Shown: one piece after another, positions 21,307 to 33,170 of the stretch
Position numbering within the stretch: the stretch's first letter is position 1
Layout of the letters: every line of letters starts with the position of its first letter
Origin: Verpa conica
Taxonomy: Eukaryota; Ascomycota; Pezizomycetes; Pezizales; Morchellaceae
Direction of reading: 5' to 3'
Length of the DNA stretch: 64,000 bases
Assembly: GCA_033030425.1 (NCBI GenBank)
Contig: JAUFSD010000002.1
Location: 2,914,001-2,978,000, forward strand
The notes under the pieces: generated by a model
What the model saw: only the letters and a program-made list of their open reading frames with translations
Database searches by the model: none
What the model was told of the DNA's origin: nothing
Translations under genes and position numbers: made by a program

Positions 21307-24300
21307 CTAATTTGGGACTGATTCCCAAAATATAGGGGTGGAGGCTGGGGTCTCACATCCTTCGTGTTCTTTAAGAATACGACACGGGAATCCGCTGATC
21401 AGAGAAGTGTCGCATTCTTTGTCAGAAAATGAGAGATATATTCTCATCGAGTCATCCGGGCCAAAAATCTCGAAATTTATCTTCAGTTCGAATTTTTTCC
21501 CCTCATATACTTCGTTAAATAACGTAGGATCCGCTAAAATCTGCATGTCTGGAGTTTCTCTTGTTTTCTTCCTTTCGTTCATAAAGAATATGTGGTTTCG
21601 CTTAGGCGGGCTTTTCTGACGTTGCTCCAGCCGTCTACATAGCTTTTTTAGTGCCTCAGAGCCTGGTTCAAGGCGGCAGAGTATAGTCCCTATGTATGTC
21701 AATGATCGCGAACTAAGCATAATTCTGTATGATTGGGTTACCTTCACAGTCCCATTTCCGTGCTCCTTGGGTCGCCCGAGAAGCTCCATCGAGCCTAAAG
21801 TAAAAGAGGGAAGCCACAAGTTTTGTTGAAATCTCATCAATAAGTGGATTTTTGAGGCAGAAGTCCTCCGTCGCTTTCTTCAGCATTGGCATATGATCAA
21901 CTTGATCAAGCCTAGGGAGGTTGTTGGGAAACTCGATACTCAATCGACGATATTTAGCAGCTTTGTCTTCGTCTTGAAGGGGTAATGACCGAAGAAAGTC
22001 AGTCCACGCTCGCTCACAGTTCAAACTACTCTCGATCTGTTGTGTGGCTATCTTGAGGACAATTTTAGCAAACTCCAACGCTCCACGCTTTGCTCGCACG
22101 CGTCGACCTTGCTTATCCTCTTCGGACCTTGGCGTTGGATCGAAGCCGGTACCAATGGAAAGCAGGATGTCAGGGTGCTTATTTGCAAGACTTGGCCATA
22201 GAAGCTTCCGTTCGCAGTCAGCTACTACGACTGGGTTGTTGAACTTCAGCCCTCCATCGTTGAAGGTGTATCCACTTGGCTTGTGAAAAAACGATTTAAA
22301 ATATCTTGGTGCCGCAGAGGTTGATCGGGCTCTAAGAAATGTCAATCCCGTTTACTGGTAGATGCATAATGTAGAGAGAATTACGCTTCCCAAGTTTTTA
22401 ACTCTTGATGGCTATTCTCGGCACGTAAGAAGTCGTACGGGATTTTTACTATTATTATCAGCACTAAAAAAGTAGCTATGAGAGTTTTTTGAGTTAGTAA
22501 CTTACAGCTTTCAGTTAAAGGACGGTTGTAGTTTGCAACTAAGTATGGATGTCCGCTCGACGAAGTAGTAGTAACCCCGGCTCTTAACATGTCTCGGCTT
22601 TTAGGGTCTCTTATGCCCCCGAAGATAAACTCATCCCCAAACTTTTCTTTTAAAATCCTATCGATGCCTCTGGTTTCGTATTTACTGTGATATGTTGCCT
22701 CAACGATTGTCTTTATCCCTGGTAGATCCGCCCCCGTACGCTTTTGGAACGCCTGCTCAGAGAATTCATAAAACATTCTCGTGCATTCTGATACACTCAC
22801 TCGTTTTGATGCAAGTGCAAGTGCAATTATTCCACCAGCACTAGGAAGAAATTTCAGTTTAGTGATATGGGCTAGTTTTCTTAATTACATACCTTGTGCC
22901 AACTATGAGGTCGAAGAAATCTTGAATAGGTATTCCGAGATTAATCTTTTTTTCCAAGGCATCCAACATTGTGAGCTGTACAATCCCACGAATCCCCCCA
23001 CTAAGTATATTTAGTTACCAGTAAATAAAACTATAGTACTTGACAAGAACTATAAGTAACGGGAGAAACTCACCCATCCAAAGATAGAATCCGTAAACCT
23101 GCATGCTTCGGCCTTGTTCTATATTTCCATGGAGTCTCCCAAGGGCTTTCCATGTTATTGCAGAGTGGGCAAACTTTCATTTCACGCCAAGCACCCGAGC
23201 TAGATAGGTCCGAGTAATTTTCAGCACATCGCTCGCAGAGAATATGGCCACAAGGTAGCGCATGCACAGGCGTTCCCGATAGGCAACTGAAACACGTCGT
23301 GTGGGCTGTAAGAGGTGCGATGCCCTCACCCTGGTTAGTGGCTCTCCCTTGCCAGTTCCAGTAGCGAACAAATTTCTTTAGTACAAAATTCTGGTGATGT
23401 GAAGCCACAGCAGAAATATCTCGTCCTATACTAAACTCTTTCAATAGCCTGTCAAGTTCATCTGAGATAGTACCAATAAAGTTTTTCTTTTCTTTGCTCG
23501 CGTTCTCAATGTAAGCAGACCAAAATTCTCCAACGGCAAATACTTTCCCATCTTCCAACTGATGGCCTTTTGAATGGCCGGTAGCTACATTGGCACAACG
23601 GCGGCGTTTTTTATCATGCTTTTCACATCGCCAGTGTTTTTCGTAGACTTCTGCTAGAGCCTCCTCGCAAAATTTTTGGTATAATGGAAATATTATTGCT
23701 GCTTGGCCTAGCAATGTTCACTATCAGCATTTTTGATAAAAATAAAAATAAGAAAAACATGTCCCATACCACCATGTGGATACCGGCTTCTGTAGGCATC
23801 TAACAGAATACAGGATGCAATAAATGGCGCCAGAAGTTTGAACATATCTGTTCCCGACATCTCGGGGCTTTGGGTCATTATGTGAATGGCTGCTTTAGCG
23901 ATATGATCTTTGAAAGTTGAAGGAACTGGGTTATGCCGAAATGCTGCAGCAAGGAAGTTGAACGGTCTCGACGGGTTCTTCGAGAAGTGGTGAAAAGCGT
24001 GCCTAAGATATATATCTAATTCTTCACTTGTCATAAGGAGTCCAGCTTTTATCCTTAAATCGTAAGCTTTCTGAGAGCCTTCTCCCATAACTCTGTACAA
24101 ATTCTTGTATTGCTGTTCAATGACTGCTGGAGATTCCTTAGCATGAGGAATACAAACTATCTTTATGCCACTGTAGTAGCACATAAGAAGTTCTTCCAGG
24201 CTACTGATGCGCTTTCCCAGAGATCTCCATTTATCAACACACCCCATCATAAAAGGATCGTCTTTAATACAATCAGCACGTTTTTTTAGTTGTTCGTTTG

Positions 24301-26146
24301 TTGTACGATCGATATCCCACCAAGGTGAATTGGGTTCCTAAGCTCAGTTTGAGTGAATTAGTTAGGAAAAACACCTCAAATTGTCGGATATTTACGGGGC
24401 GGGGACTAAAAAATATCTTACCGGTACCTCGACCGCATTCACAACAATAACGGCATATGGGAGTACAGGCTGGTTAACAGACTGCTGGAAAACCTTATCC
24501 GCCCAGCGAATCAATTTTGAAATCACAGATTCAAGAGCCCTGCTTAGAAGTTAGAAGCCCTCAAAGACAATCAGAAAGATATATACGAATACCCACCGAA
24601 AATTCTTAGTCACAAAACACACAACATCGGAGAACGTGAAAAGGACTCTAGGATAGAGATTTTCTACCATCCATTGGCGTGATTTCTGCTGCCCCCGTGC
24701 CCAAACAATACCGTTATCTCCACTTTCACCTCTATGGTTTTTGGCGTGACGTCTCTTCTGGCGGAAATTCTTCACGCTTTGGTAAGCCTTGGTTGCCATA
24801 GGGACCTTATTTCCCCCGCTCAGACCTTCACAGTCAGCATAGAAATACGGCCTATCAGTATTATAAGTTATGGGATCCGCAAATAGATGTACAGAATCGC
24901 TAGTAGGAATGTCTAGTTGCATAGTCGTTCCCATTACTGGGGCTCGAGGGGGTGTTGAGCTCTTATCATGACGATTGATCTAAGCAAATACTTAGTAAGA
25001 AGGCCCAAAAGCTAGATGCGGAAATTTAATACCTTCATTAATGCGTTTATCAGTGTACTCTTCCCATGACCTGTTTCTCCAACAAAACAGGTAATAGAGG
25101 GATGCTGGGTCCCAGGAGCCATTTCAGTTTCAGACGCAAGCTTAACATAACGCCCGTAGTCGTGGAAGCAAGGTTTCCGTGTGTTTTCGTCAAACTCTAC
25201 TCCGAACCATTTTGTATCAAAATTTTCCCGATGGAGCTCCTGTTGCCTTCTAGGGTCTGTGTCTGGATTTAGAATCGAGTTAATGATCTCCCAAAGCCTC
25301 AAATCAGTCTTCTCATGTTTTTTTCGTCCTTTATTCCGAGGGCTGTTTTTGTGCGCTGCCTGAGTAATCCAACATTCATCACAAAGCGCAATACTACAAA
25401 CGTTACACCAAGACAATACCAGTGCGGATTTGCCACAATCTTCACACGAGTCTGACAATGATTGAGGCTCGTCTCCAGTTTCAAGTGATGTTCTTGAAAC
25501 CCCATACTCGCTATCCACCATGACAAGAGTGCCTTCGGTGAGACTCTTGAATGAAACGTTGTCGTCGTCGCCATCGTCATCACTGCCGTCCTCCTCCTCG
25601 TCCTCGTCCTCGTCCTCATCTTCGTCTCCGTCCTCGTCTTCGTCTTCGTCTTCATCGCTTGACCATGGATCGTATTGCAAATTGCTAACCGACGACCTAA
25701 ACTTTCAATCATTCCTAGTTAGCGATAAACTAAACCTGAAATTTAAGGTCTTGCATGGCTACTGAGAAATAGTATAGAACTATATTAACTCGCCCAAGCA
25801 TTAGGACTTAGATTGTGTTACTTGCCCCCTTGAGCCATGTAATGAAATTTTAGAACCATATCTCCTTTAATTTCCATCATGTAAGTCCCCATCGATCTTA
25901 TAGTTTCTTGAGATATGAACCTCCATGCGCGCTTGGATAGTGGCTTTACCTTAGAGACGAGCTTGTAGTTACTGACGAAGACATTTCATCAGAATCGCTC
26001 GATATATCGGGGTCTAATGATTGAAACGGCTTTGTATATGTAGGATCAACTACAGTTCCGTCATCTAAGTTTCTCCCGCGTTGACTCGAGGCTTTCGTCG
26101 TTTCTTTCCACTTCCTAAAAGCCCTTCTTACCGATGTATTCGACAT
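21307..26146 (-). CDS. Patatin-like phospholipase with B-box-like finger, GTPase and RING domains
   Basis: Ten exons: 26146-25950, 25696-25033, 24979-24597, 24542-24422, 24337-23770, 23707-23074, 23000-22893, 22840-22506, 22329-21742 and 21689-21307, giving about 1326 residues. In order: an acidic Asp/Glu run (about 79-110); a B-box-like finger with ligands C150, C153, C163, C166, C171, C174 and H181; a GTPase P-loop GETGHGKS (272-279) and switch DCEG (336-339) with a later VIVVNAVE strand; a RING finger (about 783-827, CFSC...CGHILCERC...CPLC); and a patatin domain with DGGGIRG, nucleophile GTSAGG and catalytic DGG in FNDGGLKF. All lipase motifs are intact. The architecture matches proteins often labelled FabD/lysophospholipase-like and recalls NLR-type immune receptors. 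Exon 4 has a cag tandem acceptor (24542 or 24539), and the exon 8/9 junction (22506 to 22329) is the least certain. Confidence 0.82.
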
Positions 26147-29100
26147 TTATTCGGTCCTAGGTTCTCGAAAATGAGTGACAGCTTTTGAAAGTTATCTGCG
26201 AGGCTATAAGTCTTGCTAGAGATATTCTTCAGTACTCTCTCACACCCTCTTACGACGAGAGTAAAAGGAAAGAAAAGTAATAATTATACCAGAGAAATGT
26301 GCTGGCATCAGAGCATCCTCGAGGTTGTGGTTCCTGCACCGCCTGAATAACAAATCAGCAACGGAGACACGTAAATCCGACTGAAGGCTGAAAGAACATC
26401 ACCTGTGCTGTCTGCATACACTTAAGCAAATTGCGGCGCATAAACTGGGTTGAGTATTCTTATCGCCCAATCAAAAGTACAATAGAGAACCCCGCTTCCA
26501 AACCATTTCACAATTACCAATTATCGTGAGTGCCCCTCAATTTCACAGCCTTAATACTTGATCAGAAGAATTCATAACCCCAATACCTGTTGCGTAAGAA
26601 CAGAAGTTTTTCAATTGGTGAAAAACAACCCCAGGAAATCCAGGTTCGTATTTTTCCTTTTTTTCCACCCCCTCTCAAACACCATCAATTTTCACACGGG
26701 CGCCGTCCAACACAGCACCTTATTGTCCAGTAAGATATGAAAATACAAGCATGTAGCGAACGAGATGTTCATTATGTGGATATTGTCTCATGAAGGCAAA
26801 TCGTGGCGGCCGATCATAAAGCTTTAGTCAATGGGATATGCAGCCGGTGTTGGCTTCTGAGACAGTGTCTCAAAAGCATTCTATCCATTGTTTTGTGGTA
26901 CTTTCCATAGGGGTCTATCGGATCCTTGGGGTAAAAATGCCCCACTAACGCTGAGCCTCTGTTGGCCTCGTTGTCCCTCCCTAACAGTACACGTATCACC
27001 ACCGCGATCACAGATACTACAGTGTCACGCAAACCCATCGGGAGTATTATCCAGCCATCTTATGCAAAGCCGTGACAATGTGGTTGGTGCAATGCGTTCT
27101 TAAACGAGATGTAAGCTTTGTAAATTTACCCAGTCTTTCTTTTGAAAAGATCCCCTTAAGAATTCCCTGGAACAGACCACAAGCCACTCTACACAGATAC
27201 TTCAAGCAATGTACAGTCTCCGGCAAGAAAGATCGAGAAACCAGGGTTAGTGAGCAGGGGCCCAACAGCCAGTACAATTGCTATAATCTTTGCCACAATA
27301 CTGAAAAGCCAATAGAAACCCTAAATTCAAACTCCACGTTTCTCGATCTTTGTTGCCGGAAGCTGTAGCCTGAGCATGAGTGGTAGTCCTCAAAGCACTC
27401 ACTGAGGGAACATGTAAGTCAAAAATTCTTTTTTCCCTTTGATCCACGTTGAGACTGCAGAAAATAATGCCTCCTCATCAGGCATACTTCCACACAATAT
27501 AGGCACTAGTTTAAAGATGAGGATTCTTGACTTTGTCGTCATTCAGCAGAGACTACCCCTCATCACCTCATCTTAATCCGACGTTAGAATAAAGTGCGGC
27601 TGATAGATACTTTCATGACATCAGAAACCTGTCAAAGCGCTGCATTATTGCTATCACGGAAGTACCAGGGCTAGGGCTATATAAAGGACTTGGCGTTTTT
27701 TTAATCAGTACTCGGTCGATTTCCCTCCCTTCACAGCCCCCTAGCCCCAGAGGATGATTGGTTCACAGGATCTCGAGTAAAGCTCCTTCGATCTCCCCGG
27801 CCACAAACCAGCGCGCGCGCAGAATTGATTGGTAAGTAAAAAATCCGTGCGCAGTCGATTTACCTTCTCTAAAATTAACAGCTATCCACTAGAAAACTTA
27901 TCCCCTGGCACACCTTATGACTCTAACATTATGAGCCTGGTATATTCTTTCGATCCAGTTTATATTCACATAATAGCCTTTATGCATGTTAACTACAACT
28001 AGATTCAGGGAGGGATTTTCAAAGATTTAACACACGTGGAGCCACCTTGGGCTTCACCAGACATGGCATTGTGGAGTGAGTAATTGCTTTTGAGGTATAC
28101 GGTGGAGTAGACTCTCGTGCGTTTTCTTGATGATGTGGGTGGTTAGAAACTTCCTAGCAGATTTCTACCACAACTAACCCTACTGGATATCAACACTCTC
28201 CAACATGACTTAGGTCTCGTCAATTTGAAACAAGAGGGGTTGTTGCCTCCGTGTCTATGTGGGTCGAGACCAGGGGTGGTTTCCCAGCTTTCAAGTCCTA
28301 AAGAATCCCATGGTAGATAGGCACCTGACCAGGGTTGGTGGGGATTAATACAAGTCAGACATTACATCCTGCGCGTCTGTCTGTTTTTCTTCTCCACCTC
28401 CCTCAGGTAGATGCCCGATCGCGGCATGGTATGAACGCAGCCTTCTGGAATAATCCAAATCATATGCATGCTACTCTCTTTCCTTTTCTTTTGCTGCATA
28501 CTGCCAAAACCCGTTGGGGATTATTGGAACGTATATGTAGTATACTTGCCTAGCCGCGATCACGCAAGCTTGTGTTGGGTGGTTGAGCAAGAAGTGACAA
28601 CCGACTACCCCTCCTTCTCTCGCAGTCCCTCGGATATCTTTATTCCACAAATACCTACAGGCTATGACCAAGAGGGCCTTTGTAGTCGAATTTTCTGTCT
28701 ACTATCATTTGAACTATAAACCTTAGACGTACCAGCTTACCTGTATAATCTCGAATAGAATATAGAGTCTTCCCGAGTCTCTCCATTGTCCGATTTAGGG
28801 AATCCTTATTTTCTAGCCTACAAAGTAACAAACGGTGATGATAATCTGTGAGCTTCGTATCTAGGACCCCAAAGAATTTCGGGGTAATGAGTGGATGCCT
28901 TAGGTTTTATAGACGCAATGTGGTCTGACGGCCCATAGTCCTCTAGGGAGGTTATTGGTAGGCTCTGTGCATTTTAACTGCGACCATGAGGTGATGAGTG
29001 GGGGCTACCGATCGAGCAAAACGTGGAATGCCAGAGAGCCGATTATTTCTTGTCTTTAGTCTTTGCCAGAAGTCTGCACATAAGATACGAGAAAGTGATT

Positions 29101-29952
29101 CATATCCGATAAGCACTTCAAATTCTCTACAGCACCGGACTTAGAAAAAGTAACGGTTCCTATTAGAAAAAGGTGTAGAATTTACTCTCATACTCTACGC
29201 GAGTTCTGAGCAAAGCAGCCCTCAGAAATTGCGTACATAGTACGTCCAGTATGTTAATCCCCCATTGGAACTCATTTCCCTTAGGTGCCATCGTCAGGGA
29301 AAAATAAATTATTTGTTAGGCTAGAATATGCTCCAGCCCATGTACACCGCCGAAATTTAGATGAGTGATAAGCAATGAGTCTAAACCAGCTCCCGGGTAC
29401 ATATCATTATCATAAGAAATCACTCGTGCGCCTTTATTTCTCCCACCCTATGCAGTTGCTAAAATTTGAATCCTCCGCAGAGATGACTCACTCCAGGATC
29501 ACAAGCCAAGGTTTCACTTTAGAACACTCAAATAACAAAGCACAGGTATCATTCCCAACTATCTCTAGCATACATCACCCTACCTAAATCTCCGATAAAA
29601 AGGTCAGAAAAAACTCCACCTCGGCAAGATATAAGCGCAACAAAATTTTTACTATGAAACGAAGAAATAAAGGGTTAAAACCGGACCTCCACGACAAAAA
29701 AAAATACAATAAATGTCAATATCCACAGCAACCGTACTGATATATCTTACCAAATCCAAAGCCCCAAAAAACTTAGGATGGTACTGTGCACCATTAATGC
29801 ACTCGCTAGCATACTAATTCGTCCCAAAGTAGGGTATCCCGCAAAGTTTAAGAAAGGAGCTACGAGCAAAAAAACAGGCAAAAAGTGTCCTCCAAACCCC
29901 AAATATCTCCGCCCATCACATTCACTCCTCTATACCTCGATATTCAGCTCAA
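26147..29952. other. Gene-poor region between the patatin gene and Spa2
   Basis: About 3.8 kb with no supported coding gene. It contains an inverted repeat at 27217-27360 (separate entry) and a one-mismatch copy of the dispersed motif (TCATA-N5-TCACTCG, 29410-29426). Short open frames lack motifs. Confidence 0.5.
27217..27360. repeat. Inverted repeat with 23-bp arms
   Basis: The left arm (tccggcaagaaagatcgaga, about 27218-27241) is complementary to the right arm (about 27338-27360) with one central mismatch. The spacer is about 95 bases. Pairing weakens but continues outward (tacag / ctgta). It could be a hairpin RNA source or the ends of a small inverted-repeat element. No target duplication was recognised. 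Confidence 0.5.
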
Positions 29953-32900
29953 TCACCTCAGATCATCCGCACTGATGCTTCCTGGAGGTCTTCTCGCCTC
30001 ATTATCAATCTCTTCAACAGTCCTCACAAGATCCTTTGTTTCTCTAGCCAAATCAAATGCCAATGCCGCGAGTTTTCCTTTAAACTCCTTATCCGCTGGC
30101 CCATCCACTGGTTCCCCATGTTCACTCAATGTTATCATCTTTTCTGTGCACCCCGCTAGATTTGCAACGATCCAGTCACCACGTTCACGGAGTTTCTCGT
30201 TTCCAGATTGGTCCATCGCAGCCTCAGTATTTCTAACGACTTTGTCCACAACGGTCGTAATATCTGCAACATGGCGGCGCAGTGTCTGCATGTCTCCATC
30301 GGCCCTGATGCTCTGAAGAAGGTTTTGAATGCTTTCCACGATCCCCTCAGTTTGTGTCTCGAGGAAGATCTGCAATGACGAGGGTTCAAAGGTCGTCAGC
30401 GTCTGCACCACACGTTGAGGAGGAAGTGGGAATAATGTGAGACTCACCCTTAACTCTTCAACGCTGCTTTCAGTGGCTCTGAGTCCGAATGCAGGAGCCC
30501 TCGGGGGGCTCCCTATGCCTGCAAAAGAGGGTGCGACATCTCCCCACGCGCCACCTCCTCGTCCACCGACAGACCCGTTGCGACCTTGTTCTTGATGAGA
30601 GGCGCGAGGAGATGTGAGAGGGCTGTAGACGCTTTCTCCACTCATTCTGTTATTTCCGTTTTGGTTGCTATTTTCTTGGTGAGGGTTTTCGTCTTGGTGT
30701 TGGTTCCCGTTCTGGTGGAGGTTTCCGCCAAAATGGCTCCCGTTCATTTGTGGAGATGCACCAGGTGGTCCACCATGCCCAGGTCTCGGCGAATCGGGAG
30801 ACAAGATCAAGTCCTCCCCATCATCCTCAAATTCTCCCTGCTGTGTCGGTCGGATCTTCACAATCTTGATTAATTCGACAATACTCGCCGTCAAATGTGA
30901 CGCAGCAGCATCAACAAGTGAAACCGGTGACAGCCCTTGGCTCGTAGCATGATTTTTCGCCGCCGTAGTCAGGTTATTTGCCGTCGCAGAAACTCTCGCT
31001 TTCAGTTTCCCACGATCATCGTCTGGTGAATCGCCTATATCCTCTGTAATTGCTCTAGTGGCCATGACAACGGCTCTCACATATTCCAACGTCTGCGCGC
31101 AATTGACGCCCCGCGCGACCCGAAGAAGCTCGTCAATAGAGATTTGAAACTTTGTCATGTGAATATCTTTTATGAGGCCGTTCGGATCTGATAGACCGCC
31201 TTCCTTTGTGATGAGGTTTGTGGGAGATTGCATGGCTAGTCCCATAGATGAGGTTCTCAGATTTCGGAGTGTTGCTTTTGCGCGCGCGTAGCGGGTTTTC
31301 CATTCTTTGACTTCATCCTGGAGTTTCTGAAGATCCACATGCATTCTTTCTTCTTTTTCATAGAAGTTGTCGGCGCGTTGAGATATCGATTTCATCTGGT
31401 TTAGAAACTCCATAGCTTCACGACGGACTTCCTCTGTGACCTATTTGCAGCCTCAAATCAGTAATGTTCAAACACAAACAGAGGGTATAGCCGCTCTTAC
31501 CTCTTCCTGTTCCCTCAGCTCTGCCTTCAATTGCTCATGCTCTTGTAACAACTCATCATACTTCTGATCCCCCCCACTCATTTCACGCTGCTCACTAGCC
31601 TCTTTCTCGGCCTTGACTCGAGAAAGCTCATCCTGCAAGTTCTTGTTGAGGTTCTGCGCATCAGCCAGTTTCCCTTCGAGTTCGTAGTTGAGATTCTGCC
31701 GGTCCGAACGCTTATTGTTAGCTAACTACGTCTGTAGATATATATCGGGTAGGAGAACATACACTTTGTCTCCGCCTCTCGCCACTCTTAAGGTCTGAGA
31801 TTTCTCGATTTCTATCATCTAAGGTGCCCTCTAGTGCTGCCACTTTATCCTGCAACATCTCAACCTTACTCTGGTACTCGGAAATGAGCCTTTTATCCGC
31901 CTATAAATAAATCAGCCTTTACCCAAATCTCTACTACAAAAGCAAGAGATTGTACCTCATTACTCCCAATTCCACTCCTCAAACTGCTTATACTCCTATT
32001 ACTATCCCTTTTTAATATAGTCGGTGTCCCCGGTCCAGTATTTCTATTCCCAGGCCCATTTGACTTCCTATCCTCTAGCCCAAAAGCCCCATCATGATCC
32101 GAGTCATTGTCTGGTCCTTCATCATCGTCCTCCACCATAGTACTCTTAACTGGAACCACAGTCCCCGGTTGATATGTTTTTTGCGTTGGCCTCCCAAAAC
32201 CTCCCTGGGGTGATCCCACCGGTCCTCCTCCCCCGGGTCCACCCCTTTGTGACATCCCCGGTGATCCGACTCGTGGTGGTCCACCATTACCTCCTCCAGG
32301 GCCACCACCGTAGGGTGCATAGCCTCCCGGAGGTGGCCCGTTCCGCACCCCACCAGGGCCTGGGGATCCCACTCTACCCGGACCGGGACTCCCGACTCGA
32401 CCAGAGGGCATCATTCCTGGTCCTGGAGAACCAGCTCGACCAGGCCCAGGACTCCCGACGCGACCGGGAGGTGGCATACCACTCATGCTCATGATACTGG
32501 CTGTTGGGCTCCCACTACCATCCCCGAATTGCGGAAATCTCCTCTCTAACTCGTAGTACACGTCTGTCGCCAGATCCCTAAACCTTTCCATAGCAAGTGT
32601 GGACAGCTTCTGCCTTGCCTGGTTCCTCTTCGGGTGGAATTTATCCTTTGGCAGCAAGTGCGGTGGTTTCTCGCCGCCGGTATTAAGTGCATTTGCTTCG
32701 CGGCGTTGGAGTTCATCATAGACATCTGTAGAGAGCTCTTGAAACTGAATTACTGATAACCGGAGCAGCTTGTCTCGTGCTTTATTGGGCCGTCCATTCC
32801 CTTGCTGCGAAAGGTATGGTTGTAATAGCTTCTTGAGCGCTGAGTGGTGAGCCGCGACTTCTTCCTCCTGAATGATACCCTTGAGAGATGAGGAATCGCT

Positions 32901-33170
32901 CTGCGCGTATAGGCCTGCTCCATCTGATGATCGAGCTATTGATGCTGGGGGGGACGTGGTGCGTCCTTCTCTTCCCTCTCCCCCGGAACCCGGGGGTCCA
33001 TTCCCATTCATTCCACCACCTCCATTGACCAGTGAGCCGCTGCGTGGAGGGGCACCCCCGGGGCCATAGAGGTCGGAGCCAGATTGATATTTTGAAATTC
33101 CTGACCAGTCACTTCCAGCGACTGATACGGGGGAGAGACCTGCGCGAGAGACACCAACGTTGTTGGCCAT
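29953..33170 (-). CDS. spa2: Spa2, polarisome scaffold protein
   Basis: Five exons, 33170-31956, 31900-31763, 31710-31501, 31440-30448 and 30369-29953, give 990 residues. The N-terminal part carries two Spa2-homology (SHD/GIT) repeats: [25 protein letters not shown] and [27 protein letters not shown] (each shown here shortened in function only), separated by about 40 residues. A Gly/Pro-rich linker follows, then a long coiled coil (exons 2-4) and a conserved C-terminal region starting IFLETQTEG. Spa2 is the scaffold at hyphal tips that binds formin, Bud6 and MAP-kinase kinases. The start precedes the conserved N-terminal low-complexity region. Intron 4 (30370-30447) is 78 nt, stop-free and in phase 0, so its retention would add 26 residues without breaking the frame. 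Confidence 0.9.

Noticed and set aside
22355..22505. Use of the cag acceptor at 22357-22355 for patatin exon 9
   Set aside because: Gives an in-frame stop in every phase. The later tag or gag acceptors keep the conserved RSTSAAP block in frame.
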